Positions 13,876 through 21,270 of a DNA stretch of 23,679 bases are shown one piece after another (position 1 is the first letter of the stretch; each line of letters begins with the position of its first letter). The stretch lies in NCBI GenBank assembly GCA_017608575.1, contig JAFCFP010000014.1:1-23679 (forward strand), in the 5' to 3' direction. The notes under the pieces are model-generated. The model made no database searches, was not told where the DNA came from, and was given only the letters and a program-made list of their open reading frames with translations. Source of the stretch: Candidatus Iainarchaeum sp. (GTDB lineage: Archaea > Iainarchaeota > Iainarchaeia > Iainarchaeales > DTGL01). The position numbers and the translations under genes were made by a program.

Positions 13876-14700
13876 TCAACCGATTAATGTGAGCCATAAA
13901 ACAATCCATGTAATAATCATGAAAGCGGATTGCAATGGAAGCGCTGGTAGTGCGATTTTTTTCTTTGCACAATAGTCAAGTGTTAAAAGCAGTCCAGCGA
14001 GAGATGCTATCAAAAGCAGAATGCTTGGAATAAAGAAAACCGGAAAAGCCATTTTGCTTTGGGAGTATTTTAAAGCAGCTGTTGCAAAAACCAATGGAAT
14101 CACCATGTCGCCAGTTCCCAACTGGAATGCGTGTTTTTTTGTTGGCATTGTAAAAGTGAATGCAAGGTTTTGGGTTGTTATTGCTTCAGCCATTTTAACC
14201 ATGTGTTTTGTTCCAAACACTGCAATGAGGTCATAGGTTGAAAGCATTGCAATGAACACAATTACTGGCAGAACACCCAATCCAATGCCAAGCACTGATC
14301 CAACTCCTGCTACAGCGAGAATGCTTGTTGCGTTTTTCAGCCAAATGTTTTTTTTCAATGCAAGCCTGCTTGCAATTAATAGTACTGAGAACATAAAAGT
14401 GGTTTTTCCAAGTATTGGGCTCAAAACAATCATTGAAGTGCCAAAGATTGCACCGATTTCAAAGAGCCGCAGGAATACGCCGAAAACCTTTTTCTTGAAA
14501 AAAGTGATTAATACAAGCACTATGAGTGTTACAACGAAAATGTAAACCACTAAGCCAATTGCGTTCATTGGGTCGTTTGGGTTTTCAGTGAAAAGTGTTA
14601 CTTGTGCTTGAGAGCTTATGAGGTTTGAGGCAACATATAATCCGAGCAGTTGTGTTATTGTGAAAAGGGCTATTAATTGCAGTAACAAATTCCTGTCCAT
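13876..14700 (-). CDS. Presenilin/signal-peptide-peptidase family intramembrane aspartyl protease
   Basis: Archaeal presenilin homologue (peptidase family A22). With the ATG at 14700 it has 274 residues and about nine hydrophobic segments. The two catalytic motifs are STYDLIAVF (YD at 156-157) and LGTGDMVIPL (GxGD at 195-198). The conserved PALP motif follows at 252-255 in the last third. All three catalytic signatures are intact, so an active protease in the cytoplasmic membrane is expected; its substrate is unknown. An ATG at 14724 with AGGAT close upstream is an alternative start. Reading back to 14805 would overlap the divergent RNase P gene and is unlikely. Its context, between a VTT protein and the exosome operon, does not indicate a function. 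Confidence 0.9.
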   Translation of the reverse strand: MDRNLLLQLIALFTITQLLGLYVASNLISSQAQVTLFTENPNDPMNAIGLVVYIFVVTLIVLVLITFFKKKVFGVFLRLFEIGAIFGTSMIVLSPILGKTTFMFSVLLIASRLALKKNIWLKNATSILAVAGVGSVLGIGLGVLPVIVFIAMLSTYDLIAVFGTKHMVKMAEAITTQNLAFTFTMPTKKHAFQLGTGDMVIPLVFATAALKYSQSKMAFPVFFIPSILLLIASLAGLLLTLDYCAKKKIALPALPLQSAFMIITWIVLWLTLIG

Positions 14701-14755
14701 TGAATAATTGAAGCAGGCATACATTTTAATCCTTTTCCGGCAATTTTTTCCTTGA

Positions 14756-15130
14756 ATGAGTAACACTAAGCCAAAACAAAAAAAGCCAAGGCTCAAGCCA
14801 TCCAAGAGAATGAAAAAGCGTTATGTTTTGTTTTTTGTTGACAGGAGGGTTAAAAAAGCATACTTTGAAAGGGCTTTTTTAAGGCATGTTTTTTCCCTTT
14901 ATGGAGCGCGTGCCTTTAAGGAAATTGCTCCAAAAGTAATTGAGTTGCATTCCAGTGGGTTGGGGATTCTGCGTTGTTCCCGGCAGGGCTTGGAGCGCAT
15001 TGAACGCGCATTTGGCAGCTTTGAAGGAATAGAACAAAATGTTAGGGCAAAGATTTTGGTGGAGAGCGGAACCATTAAATCTTTGAGGAAAAGGATGCAA
15101 GCAAAGCATTTAAATGGTTTCGCATTATAA
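14756..15130 (+). CDS. rnp2: RNase P protein component 2 (Pop5/Rpp14 family)
   Basis: Protein subunit of archaeal RNase P, which removes tRNA 5' leaders. In 124 residues there is a Lys-rich N-terminus (1-20), then KRYVLFFVD. AYFERAFLRHVFSLYGARAFKEIAPKVIEL is followed by ILRCSRQGLERIERAF, the Pop5 core beta-alpha pattern. It is the first gene of the plus-strand exosome superoperon, where Pop5 often sits beside proteasome alpha. The ATG at 14756 gives the expected length. A TATA-like TTTTAATCC at about 14724-14732 lies upstream, within the 55-nt divergent spacer. Confidence 0.92.
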   Translation: MSNTKPKQKKPRLKPSKRMKKRYVLFFVDRRVKKAYFERAFLRHVFSLYGARAFKEIAPKVIELHSSGLGILRCSRQGLERIERAFGSFEGIEQNVRAKILVESGTIKSLRKRMQAKHLNGFAL

Positions 15131-15183
15131 TTTTTTGATTTGAGTAATGGCTATTTTAGTGTAATTTTTGAGAGGTGAATTTG

Positions 15184-15909
15184 TTGATTCCCGGCGCAGG
15201 CCAAAGAAGTGCAGCATATGATAGGGTTACTACAATGTTTTCCCCAAAGGGGCGACTCTATCAAGTGGAATATGCTTCCAGAATAGTGGAACAGGGAACT
15301 CTTGGCGTTGGATTAATTTATAAAAACGGAGTGCTTTTCGCTGCCAACAAGAATATTCCAAGCAAGCTTGTACTACCGCAGTCAATTGAAAAACTCTTTA
15401 AAATAGATGACCACATTGGAGCGATTAGTTCTGGATTGGTTGGGGATGCAAGAAGGCTTGTTAGAATTGCAAGGGAGAAATCCCAAGAGAATGCAATGTA
15501 TTATGAAGAAAAAATTGAAGTGGAAACACTTGTAAAAGAGCTTGCTGGAATAAAACAGTTGTTTACGCAATATGCTGGCATGAGGCCTTTTGGCGTGAGC
15601 CTTATTATTGGGGGAATTGACTTTAAGGGAAAGCATTTGTTTGAAACAGAGCCAAGTGGTGCTCTGGCAGAATACAGGGCAATTGCTATTGGAAAGGGAA
15701 AAAAGCACGCAATGGAGTTATTGGAGAAAAAATTCAATGAAAGAATGTCTTTTGAGGATGCAGCCAAACTGGCATATAATGCCATAAAGGTTTCCCTTGA
15801 CAAAAAAGAGCCCTTTTCTATTAATAGCCTTGACTTTGCATTCATTGAGGAAGGAAAAGAGTTTCAGAGAATTCCCCCAAAAAAGCTTAAATCTGTTTTA
15901 GGGAAATAA
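15184..15909 (+). CDS. psmA: 20S proteasome alpha subunit
   Basis: Forms the outer, non-catalytic heptameric rings that gate substrate entry and dock PAN or other AAA ATPases. The family signature AYDRVTTMFSPKGRLYQVEYA is present near the N-terminus, followed by GTLGVGLIYKNGVLFAANK, ISSGLVGDARRLV, RPFGVSLIIGG and FETEPSGALAEYRAIAIGKG. The protein is about 241 residues and lacks the propeptide and Thr1 of beta subunits. I place the start at TTG 15184 because GAGGTGA (15172-15178) is a good Shine-Dalgarno 5 nt before it. A GTG at 15175 lies inside that Shine-Dalgarno and a TTG at 15181 is a second option. The C-terminus ends LKSVLGK, not the usual HbYX motif (which belongs to ATPases). Confidence 0.96.
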   Translation: MIPGAGQRSAAYDRVTTMFSPKGRLYQVEYASRIVEQGTLGVGLIYKNGVLFAANKNIPSKLVLPQSIEKLFKIDDHIGAISSGLVGDARRLVRIAREKSQENAMYYEEKIEVETLVKELAGIKQLFTQYAGMRPFGVSLIIGGIDFKGKHLFETEPSGALAEYRAIAIGKGKKHAMELLEKKFNERMSFEDAAKLAYNAIKVSLDKKEPFSINSLDFAFIEEGKEFQRIPPKKLKSVLGK

Positions 15910-15947
15910 AGGAATGAATGGAAAGCGCTTTAAGCGCAGGTGCTAAA

Positions 15948-16655
15948 ATGGTAAAATTAGAGGAAGCAATTACTGCAAAATATGCTTATGGTGGAGAAAG
16001 GTTTGAAGTGCTTGTTGACCCGGATCTTGCCCTGGAGTTAAAGAAGGGTAAAAACGTTGACTTTAATGAATTAATGGCTGCTGATGCGGTTTTCAAGGAT
16101 GCAAGCAAAGGCGAAGAACAGTCCCCTGAAGCAATAAACAAGGTTTTTGGAACTACTGACATCAATGAAGTGGCAAAACAAATCATTCTGAAGGGAACAG
16201 TCCAGCTTACCACTGAACAAAGAAGGGAAATGCGTGAGAAAAGAAAAAGGGAAATAATTCAAATAATTGTAACAAATGCAATTAATCCGCAAACCAATTC
16301 TCCGCATCCAGTGCAGCGCATTGAAAATGCAATCAATGAAATAAACCCCGAAATTGACCCCTTCAAGCCAGCGCAAGATCACTTGCCGGCTATAATGAAG
16401 GAATTGAAGAAAAGGATTCCAATTTCATTGGAGAAACTTGAAATTGCTATAAAAATTCCAGCGCAGTTCAGTGGAAAAGCTCAACCCCAGCTTTACCATT
16501 TCAAGGTGAAAAAAGAGGAATGGCAAAGCGATGGCTCGCTTATTGCAGTTGTTGAAATTCCCGCTGGGTTAAAGAATGAGTTGTTAAACAAAGTCAACAG
16601 CATAACGCATGGAAATTGCGAGGTAAAGGTGTTGAATGAAGAAGGTTCAATGTGA
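15948..16655 (+). CDS. sbds: SBDS/Sdo1 ribosome maturation protein
   Basis: Archaeal orthologue of the Shwachman-Bodian-Diamond protein, which acts in large-subunit maturation and release of aIF6. From the ATG at 15948 it has 235 residues. Domain I carries KYAYGGERFEVLVDPDLAL and the helix EEQSPEAINKVFGT. Domain II contains LKGTVQLTTEQRREMREKRKREI and NPQTNSPHPVQRIENAI. Domain III is a ferredoxin-like fold containing VVEIPAGL. This start has AGGTG 5 nt upstream and matches the family's usual beginning. An ATG at 15918 in frame would add ten unsupported residues. Confidence 0.95.
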   Translation: MVKLEEAITAKYAYGGERFEVLVDPDLALELKKGKNVDFNELMAADAVFKDASKGEEQSPEAINKVFGTTDINEVAKQIILKGTVQLTTEQRREMREKRKREIIQIIVTNAINPQTNSPHPVQRIENAINEINPEIDPFKPAQDHLPAIMKELKKRIPISLEKLEIAIKIPAQFSGKAQPQLYHFKVKKEEWQSDGSLIAVVEIPAGLKNELLNKVNSITHGNCEVKVLNEEGSM

Positions 16656-16676
16656 ACTTTCAAGGAAGGTGAATTA

Positions 16677-17333
16677 ATGGAGAGAAGAGTTGTGGTTCCC
16701 GGTGAGGTTGTTACCACTGAAAGAAAAAAAATAGGAAGGCATGTTTTTGTTGAAGGTGGAAAGATTTACGCTGACTGTCTTGGGTTGGCTGATGTCAATG
16801 GAGAGTACGCGAATGTTATTCCCTTGCAGGGGAAATACATGCCTCGTGCTGGAGACCTCATTGTGGGAATAATTGTTTCAGAGGAATACTCCGGTTATGT
16901 AGTGGATATTAATTCTTTTTATTTTTCCTTTCTTTCAAAGGAAAAACTAAGAAAACCGCTTAAAAAGGGCGATATTGTTTCAGCAAAAATAAGCTATGTT
17001 GATGAAATAAATCAAGCTGAATTGGAAAACGTGAGGGTTTTTTATGGCGGTGAAATAGTTACAATTTCCCCTGTAAAAATTCCCCGTGTTATCGGCAAGA
17101 ATGGAAGCATGTTGAATGTTTTAAAGCAGGGAACTGGTTCGGCTTTAATGGCTGGAAGAAATGGAAGGGTTTGGATTAAAGGCGGAAACATTCCCCTGCT
17201 GAAAAAAGCATTGAGAAAAATAGAGGAAGAAGCTCACACAAGCAATTTAACCAATAACATTGAGCAATTCCTAAAAGAAGAAAATGCAAAGAGAGAGAAT
17301 TCAACTCAAAATGTTAATAGTGGAGGAATTTAA
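16677..17333 (+). CDS. rrp4: Exosome cap subunit Rrp4
   Basis: RNA-binding cap of the archaeal exosome, guiding 3' ends into the Rrp41/Rrp42 ring. In 218 residues there is an N-terminal domain with VVVPGEVV, then an S1 domain at about 55-125 (PRAGDLIVGIIVSEEYSGYVVDIN). A KH domain follows with VIGKNGSML (GKNG at 140-143). The last 20 residues are charged and look disordered. AAGGTGAATTA precedes the ATG. The stop codon is directly followed by the rrp41 ATG. Confidence 0.96.
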   Translation: MERRVVVPGEVVTTERKKIGRHVFVEGGKIYADCLGLADVNGEYANVIPLQGKYMPRAGDLIVGIIVSEEYSGYVVDINSFYFSFLSKEKLRKPLKKGDIVSAKISYVDEINQAELENVRVFYGGEIVTISPVKIPRVIGKNGSMLNVLKQGTGSALMAGRNGRVWIKGGNIPLLKKALRKIEEEAHTSNLTNNIEQFLKEENAKRENSTQNVNSGGI

Positions 17334-18272
17334 ATGGATGAAACAGTGTATGTAAACGAAAAAGGAGAAAGGCTTGACGGCAGAAAAGTCGATGAATTAA
17401 GGCCAATAAAAATAGTTCCTTCTGTTTTAAGCAGGGCTGAGGGCTCTTGTTACATTGAATGGGGCCAAAACAAGGCAATAGCTGGCGTGTATGGACCGCG
17501 TGAAGCTTTACCGCAACACATTCAAGATCCAACAAAAGCATTGGTTAATTTCACTTACCGAATGGCAACTTTTTCTGTTTCTGACAGGAAAAGCCCTCGT
17601 CCGGGAAGACGCGATATTGAAATCTCCAAGGTTTGCGGTGAAGCGCTTGCAAATGCAATTTTTTTAGAGAGATTTCCAAACACAACAATTGATGTGTATG
17701 TGCAAATATTTGACAGCAATGCAGGCACTCGCATTACTGCCCTGACAGCTGCAAGCGTTGCATTGGCTGATGCGGGCATTCCAATGCGTGACTTGGTTGC
17801 AGGTGTTTCGGTTGGAAAAGCTGGTGGTCATATAATCCTTGACTTAAACAAGGAGGAAGAAGACGCACCTGATGCGGTTGACATGCCGATTGCAATTTTG
17901 CCAAGAACAAAAGACATTGTTTTACTGCAAATGGATGGCTTGCTTAAAAAAGAGGAATGGCTTAAAGCATTTGAGTTGGCTGTCAAGGGTTGCAATCAAG
18001 TGTACCAGAAACAGGTTGAAGCATTAAAGGCAAAATACGGAATGCCAGCAATTGAACATGAAACACAAAAAGAAGAAAAAGCGGTTCCGCAAAAACCAAT
18101 ACCGCAGCCAAAAAAGCCAGTTGAAGTGAAACCCGCTGAAGGAGAAGAGGAAAAAAAGGAAAGAGTTGAAGAAATAAAAAGGGAAATGGAGCAACAGATT
18201 AAAGAAATTTCAGAAAAAAAGAAGCCAAAAATCGAAGAATTAAAGTTCAATTCAGGGGGCGATAACCAATGA
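17334..18272 (+). CDS. rrp41: Exosome catalytic subunit Rrp41
   Basis: RNase PH-fold subunit that phosphorolytically degrades or tails RNA 3' ends. Residues 1-240 are typical: RLDGRKVDELRPIK at 13-26, RAEGSCYIEWGQNKAIAGVYGPRE at 34-57, SPRPGRRD at 87-94 with phosphate and RNA contacts, and the catalytic Asp in AVDMPIAILP (D183). Archaeal Rrp41 usually ends near 245-250 residues. This one has about 70 extra residues that begin KEEKAVPQKPIPQPKKPVEV and continue as a Lys/Glu helical stretch (about 265-305). AGTGGAGGAATT serves as Shine-Dalgarno inside the end of rrp4. The stop overlaps the rrp42 ATG by 4 nt. Confidence 0.96.
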   Translation: MDETVYVNEKGERLDGRKVDELRPIKIVPSVLSRAEGSCYIEWGQNKAIAGVYGPREALPQHIQDPTKALVNFTYRMATFSVSDRKSPRPGRRDIEISKVCGEALANAIFLERFPNTTIDVYVQIFDSNAGTRITALTAASVALADAGIPMRDLVAGVSVGKAGGHIILDLNKEEEDAPDAVDMPIAILPRTKDIVLLQMDGLLKKEEWLKAFELAVKGCNQVYQKQVEALKAKYGMPAIEHETQKEEKAVPQKPIPQPKKPVEVKPAEGEEEKKERVEEIKREMEQQIKEISEKKKPKIEELKFNSGGDNQ

Positions 18273-19057
18273 AAAAGGATGACATTATCTGGGAAATAAA
18301 CGCTGACAAAATAAAGGAGCAAATAAAGGAAGGGAAAAGAGTTGATGGAAGAAAAATGGACGAATACCGAGAAATTAAAATATTGAAGGATTTCAGCAAG
18401 AATGCTCATGGCTCGGCAATTGCAAGAATTGGTGAAACAGAGGTAATTGCTGGAATTAAAATGGATCTCGCAGAGCCATACCCTGATACGCCTGATGAGG
18501 GAACAATCTCTGTTGGAGCGGAATTAATGCCAATGGCTTCTCCAATTTTTGAAGCTGGTCCGCCAAGAGAAGATGCCATTGAATTGGCAAGGGTTGTTGA
18601 CCGCGGAATAAGGGAATCAAAAGCCCTTGACTTCAAGCAGTTGTGCATTACTCCGGGCGAAAAAGTGTGGATTGTTTTCATTGATTTGTATGTAGCAAAC
18701 CATACTGGAAACCTTTTTGATACAAGCGCAATGGCTGCAATGTCCGCTCTCCTTAACACAAGGATTCCAAAAATTGAAGATGACAAAATAGTAAAAGGTG
18801 AATTCACCGGAAACCTTGTTCTTTCAAGAAAACCTATTCTGTCAACGTTTGCCAAAATAAATGGAAAAGTAGTCCTTGATCCAATAATTGCAGAAGAAAA
18901 AGCAATGGATGCACGGTTTTCTGTTGCCACTACAGAGGATGGCTTTTTGAGTGCCTTCCAGAAAGGTGGGCAGGGGCATTTCACGGAACAGGAAATAACC
19001 CAGTGCATTGACATTGCTTTTGCAAAAGGAAAGGAGTTAAGAGAAAAACTCAGATGA
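18269..19057 (+). CDS. rrp42: Exosome subunit Rrp42
   Basis: Non-catalytic RNase PH-fold partner of Rrp41 in the hexameric exosome ring. In 262 residues there is KRVDGRKMDEYREIKI at 23-38, GETEVIAGIKMD, PFEAGPPRED-like FEAGPPREDAIELARVVDRGIRES near 93-116, and WIVFIDLYVANHTGNLFDTS. The catalytic Asp of Rrp41 is absent, as usual for Rrp42. It begins within the rrp41 stop (ATGA), so translation is coupled and stoichiometry can be kept equal. Confidence 0.96.
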   Translation: MKKDDIIWEINADKIKEQIKEGKRVDGRKMDEYREIKILKDFSKNAHGSAIARIGETEVIAGIKMDLAEPYPDTPDEGTISVGAELMPMASPIFEAGPPREDAIELARVVDRGIRESKALDFKQLCITPGEKVWIVFIDLYVANHTGNLFDTSAMAAMSALLNTRIPKIEDDKIVKGEFTGNLVLSRKPILSTFAKINGKVVLDPIIAEEKAMDARFSVATTEDGFLSAFQKGGQGHFTEQEITQCIDIAFAKGKELREKLR

Positions 19058-19070
19058 GGAGAGTGATTTC

Positions 19071-19457
19071 ATGGGTGACACAAAAAAAGTAAAACACGCT
19101 GGCAGGTTTGGTGCAAGATACGGTAGAGGGGTGAGAAGCAGAATAATAAAAATTGAAGCAAAGCAAAGGCAATTGCACGAGTGCCCAAAATGCGGCTTCA
19201 AACGAGTTAAAAGAATTTCAACCGGAATTTATCAGTGCAAAAAATGCGGTTTTAAGTTTGCAGGCGGGGCTTTTACACCTGAAACAATGAGTGGGAAAAT
19301 AGTGAAAAAAATGACAAAACAGCGTTCTTTCCTGCCTTTGGCAAGGGAACTCATTGAAATAAAAGAAGAAAAACAAAAAGGATTAATGGAGAAAAAGGAA
19401 GAACTGAAAGAAAAACAGGAAACCGAACAAGGCAAAGAAGAAAAGCAGGTGAAGTAA
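19071..19457 (+). CDS. rpl37ae: Ribosomal protein L37Ae (eL43) with charged tail
   Basis: Zinc-ribbon protein of the 50S subunit. Residues 1-80 are standard: KKVKHAGRFGARYG, RSRIIKIE, CPKC at 38-41, CKKC at 56-59, and FAGGAFTPET. The usual length is 73-95; here it is 128 because of a Lys/Glu tail (about 95-128). GGAGAGTGATTTC precedes the ATG, a strong Shine-Dalgarno. It lies between rrp42 and rpoP, the usual order in this operon. Confidence 0.95.
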   Translation: MGDTKKVKHAGRFGARYGRGVRSRIIKIEAKQRQLHECPKCGFKRVKRISTGIYQCKKCGFKFAGGAFTPETMSGKIVKKMTKQRSFLPLARELIEIKEEKQKGLMEKKEELKEKQETEQGKEEKQVK

Positions 19458-19458
19458 A

Positions 19459-19590
19459 ATGTATAAATGCGTAAAATGTGGAAAAGAATTCGACGAGCTC
19501 CCTAAAGGGCTTGTGAGGTGTCCGAGTTGCGCTTACCGTGTGCTAATAAAACTCCGTTCACCGGTAACAAAAAAGGTAAAGGCGAGATAG
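19459..19590 (+). CDS. rpoP: DNA-directed RNA polymerase subunit P (Rpo12)
   Basis: A 43-residue zinc-ribbon subunit of archaeal RNA polymerase (Rpb12 homologue), bridging the Rpo3/Rpo10 platform to the rest of the enzyme. The protein is MYKCVKCGKEF, then LPKGLVRCPSCAYRVLIK and RSPVTKKVKAR. The Cys pairs CVKC (4-7) and CPSC (21-24) bind zinc, and CPxC-YR-L-K-R is the RpoP signature. AGGTGAAGTAAA precedes the ATG. The last base of its TAG is the first of the pcc1 GTG. Confidence 0.96.
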   Translation: MYKCVKCGKEFDELPKGLVRCPSCAYRVLIKLRSPVTKKVKAR

Positions 19591-19847
19591 TGCAAGAGCA
19601 ATTTTCTTTCAATTTAGGGCTTTCGCTTTCTTTTCCGAGCAAGGAAACTGCTTCAATTGTTTTAAGGGCAGTGGAACCGGAAATAAAAGCAAGAAAGCAT
19701 TCAAGGTCAAACACAGTTGTTTCCTTGAATGGGAAAAAAATTTTTTTGAGGATTTCAGCAGTTGACCCTGTCGCAATGCGGGCCTCATTTAATTCAGCAA
19801 TGAAAGCAATTGTTTTTTCCCACAAACTATTAAAAAATTTTCAGTAA
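19590..19847 (+). CDS. pcc1: KEOPS complex subunit Pcc1
   Basis: Small dimeric subunit of KEOPS, which makes the universal tRNA modification t6A with Kae1 and Bud32. The 85 residues show LSLSFPSKETASIVLRAVEPEI, the RSNTVV strand, KKIFLRISAVDPVAMRASFNSAMKAIV, the Pcc1/CTAG fold. I use GTG at 19590, sharing one base with the rpoP stop (TAGTG). Upstream in-frame GTG codons lie inside rpoP and add non-family residues. Kae1, Bud32 and Cgi121 are not in the window. Confidence 0.88.
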   Translation: MQEQFSFNLGLSLSFPSKETASIVLRAVEPEIKARKHSRSNTVVSLNGKKIFLRISAVDPVAMRASFNSAMKAIVFSHKLLKNFQ

Positions 19848-19873
19848 AAAATAGAGCATAGGAGGTAAAAAAA

Positions 19874-20233
19874 ATGGCTGAAGGAACACAGCAATTAATA
19901 GCGCAATTCAGGATTGGAAGACAGCAATTGTTGAACATAGGTAATCAAAAACAGCAATTGCTTGCTCAAAGCAACACCCTTGGAGCGGCTATTGATGAAT
20001 TGAAGGAAACAAAGCAAAAAAAGGTCTTTAAGGCAGTTGGAAACATTTTGATTGAAAAAGATGTTGGAAAAGTGAAAAAGGAACTGCAGGAAGCAAAGGA
20101 ATCAATTGACCTTAGGATTAAAACCCTTCAAAAACAAGAGGATTCTCTCATCAACAAGCTTAACAAAATAAAAGCAAAATTGGAGGAAAATGCTCCAGTT
20201 GAAGAAAAACCAAAGAAGAAAAAGAAAAAGTAA
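19874..20233 (+). CDS. pfdB: Prefoldin beta subunit
   Basis: Subunit of hexameric prefoldin, which hands unfolded proteins to the thermosome. 119 residues are two long coiled-coil helices around a beta hairpin. The first helix is 1-45 (Gln-rich). The conserved hairpin VFKAVGNILIEKD is at about 51-63, the second helix 65-105, and the C-terminus ends in six Lys. AGGAGG lies 8 nt upstream of the ATG. The stop TAA shares its last base with the ATG of the DHH gene. Confidence 0.95.
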   Translation: MAEGTQQLIAQFRIGRQQLLNIGNQKQQLLAQSNTLGAAIDELKETKQKKVFKAVGNILIEKDVGKVKKELQEAKESIDLRIKTLQKQEDSLINKLNKIKAKLEENAPVEEKPKKKKKK

Positions 20234-21252
20234 TGTTGAGTGCAATGCCTTTTCCCAGTCTTCTTGAATCCCTTAAGGGAAAGGAAGTGTTGCTTTTAAC
20301 GCATCGCGGTGCAGATGTTGATGCAGTGAGTGCTAGCGGCATGCTTTATTTTGCTTTGCGGAATTCAAATGCGTGCATTGGAGTGCCAGAGCACATTAAC
20401 CAGTCCGCGGAAAAGCTTGCATCCGAATTGTCAATTCCTTTTGAATTGAACCCAGAGCCAAAGGAGTTCAATTCTGTTATAGTGCTTGACTTGAATTCCT
20501 GGAAAATGCTTGGTTCTACAGCGGAAAAACTTAAATCCTTTTCAGGAGAAATTTTTCTCATTGATCATCATTCTCCGTCAGATGACTGCATTGCTTCAAA
20601 AGAAAACACTCTAATTGAAGAAAAAGCTGCTTCAACCACTGAAATTCTTTTCAAGTTATTCAAAGAACAGGGAATTCCGATTTCAAAAGAAATGGCAATT
20701 CTTGCAGCAGCTGGCATAATAACAGATTCAGCTCATTTTTCTTATGCAAGCAGGGACACATTCATTATAATGGCTGAAGCCTTGGAGATTGCAGGGATTT
20801 CCTACAACAAAATAGTTGGTCTTTTTTTTGTTGAAAGGGATTTGAGTGAAACAATTGCCCGATTGAAGGCAGCAAAGCGTTGCAGGATTTTTAGAATTGG
20901 AAGCTTTGTTATTGCAACAAGCGATATTGGAGCCTTTGAGGCACAAGCTGCTTCTTCTTTTCTAAGACTTGGAGCAGATGTTGCCTTTGTGGGCGCAGCG
21001 GAAGCTGGTGAGGTAATGGTTTCAGGCCGGGCTTCTCAGCGTGTTTTGGAATTCGGATTGGACTTGGTTGAGGACGTGTTTGAGCCTTTGTCGGCGCGTT
21101 TTTGCGGTGAAGGCGGTGGCCACACTGCTGCAGCAGCATTCAATGGAAAAGCGGATTCATTGGATGAAGTGCTCCAAGAATGTGTTTCTCTTGTGGCAGA
21201 AAAAATAAGGAAAAAAAGTAATGAAAAGGTTCAATTAAGGGAATACAGGTAA
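20233..21252 (+). CDS. DHH/DHHA1 family phosphoesterase
   Basis: A 339-residue RecJ/NrnA-like phosphoesterase acting on short oligonucleotides or cyclic dinucleotides. Motifs are THRGADVDAVSA at 23-34 (motif I, D28 and D30), IVLDLN at 83-88 (D86), IDHH at 110-113, GIITDS at 161-166, and the DHHA1 substrate loop CGEGGGHTAAAAF at 291-303. All metal ligands are present, so it should be active. It is last in the exosome superoperon and could clear the short RNAs the exosome leaves, which is inference. The ATG at 20233 overlaps the prefoldin stop; ATG 20245 is an alternative start. Confidence 0.9.
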   Translation: MLSAMPFPSLLESLKGKEVLLLTHRGADVDAVSASGMLYFALRNSNACIGVPEHINQSAEKLASELSIPFELNPEPKEFNSVIVLDLNSWKMLGSTAEKLKSFSGEIFLIDHHSPSDDCIASKENTLIEEKAASTTEILFKLFKEQGIPISKEMAILAAAGIITDSAHFSYASRDTFIIMAEALEIAGISYNKIVGLFFVERDLSETIARLKAAKRCRIFRIGSFVIATSDIGAFEAQAASSFLRLGADVAFVGAAEAGEVMVSGRASQRVLEFGLDLVEDVFEPLSARFCGEGGGHTAAAAFNGKADSLDEVLQECVSLVAEKIRKKSNEKVQLREYR

Positions 21253-21255
21253 TGC

Positions 21256-21270
21256 TTTTTTTTATTTTTT
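21256..21270 (+). terminator. Poly-T terminator after the exosome superoperon
   Basis: Fourteen of 15 bases are T on the plus strand immediately after the DHH gene stop. It overlaps the end of the convergent HAD gene (21262). No other plausible terminator is seen inside the operon from 14756. Confidence 0.55.

Noticed and set aside
14700..14805. Longer presenilin start at 14805
   Set aside because: It would overlap the divergent Pop5 gene, and the extra residues are not needed for the topology.
18406..19014. 202-residue minus-strand frame opposite rrp42
   Set aside because: Antisense of a highly conserved exosome gene.
19518..19589. Extended Pcc1 N-terminus within rpoP
   Set aside because: The added 24 residues come from the rpoP reading region in another frame; Pcc1 family length fits the GTG at 19590.
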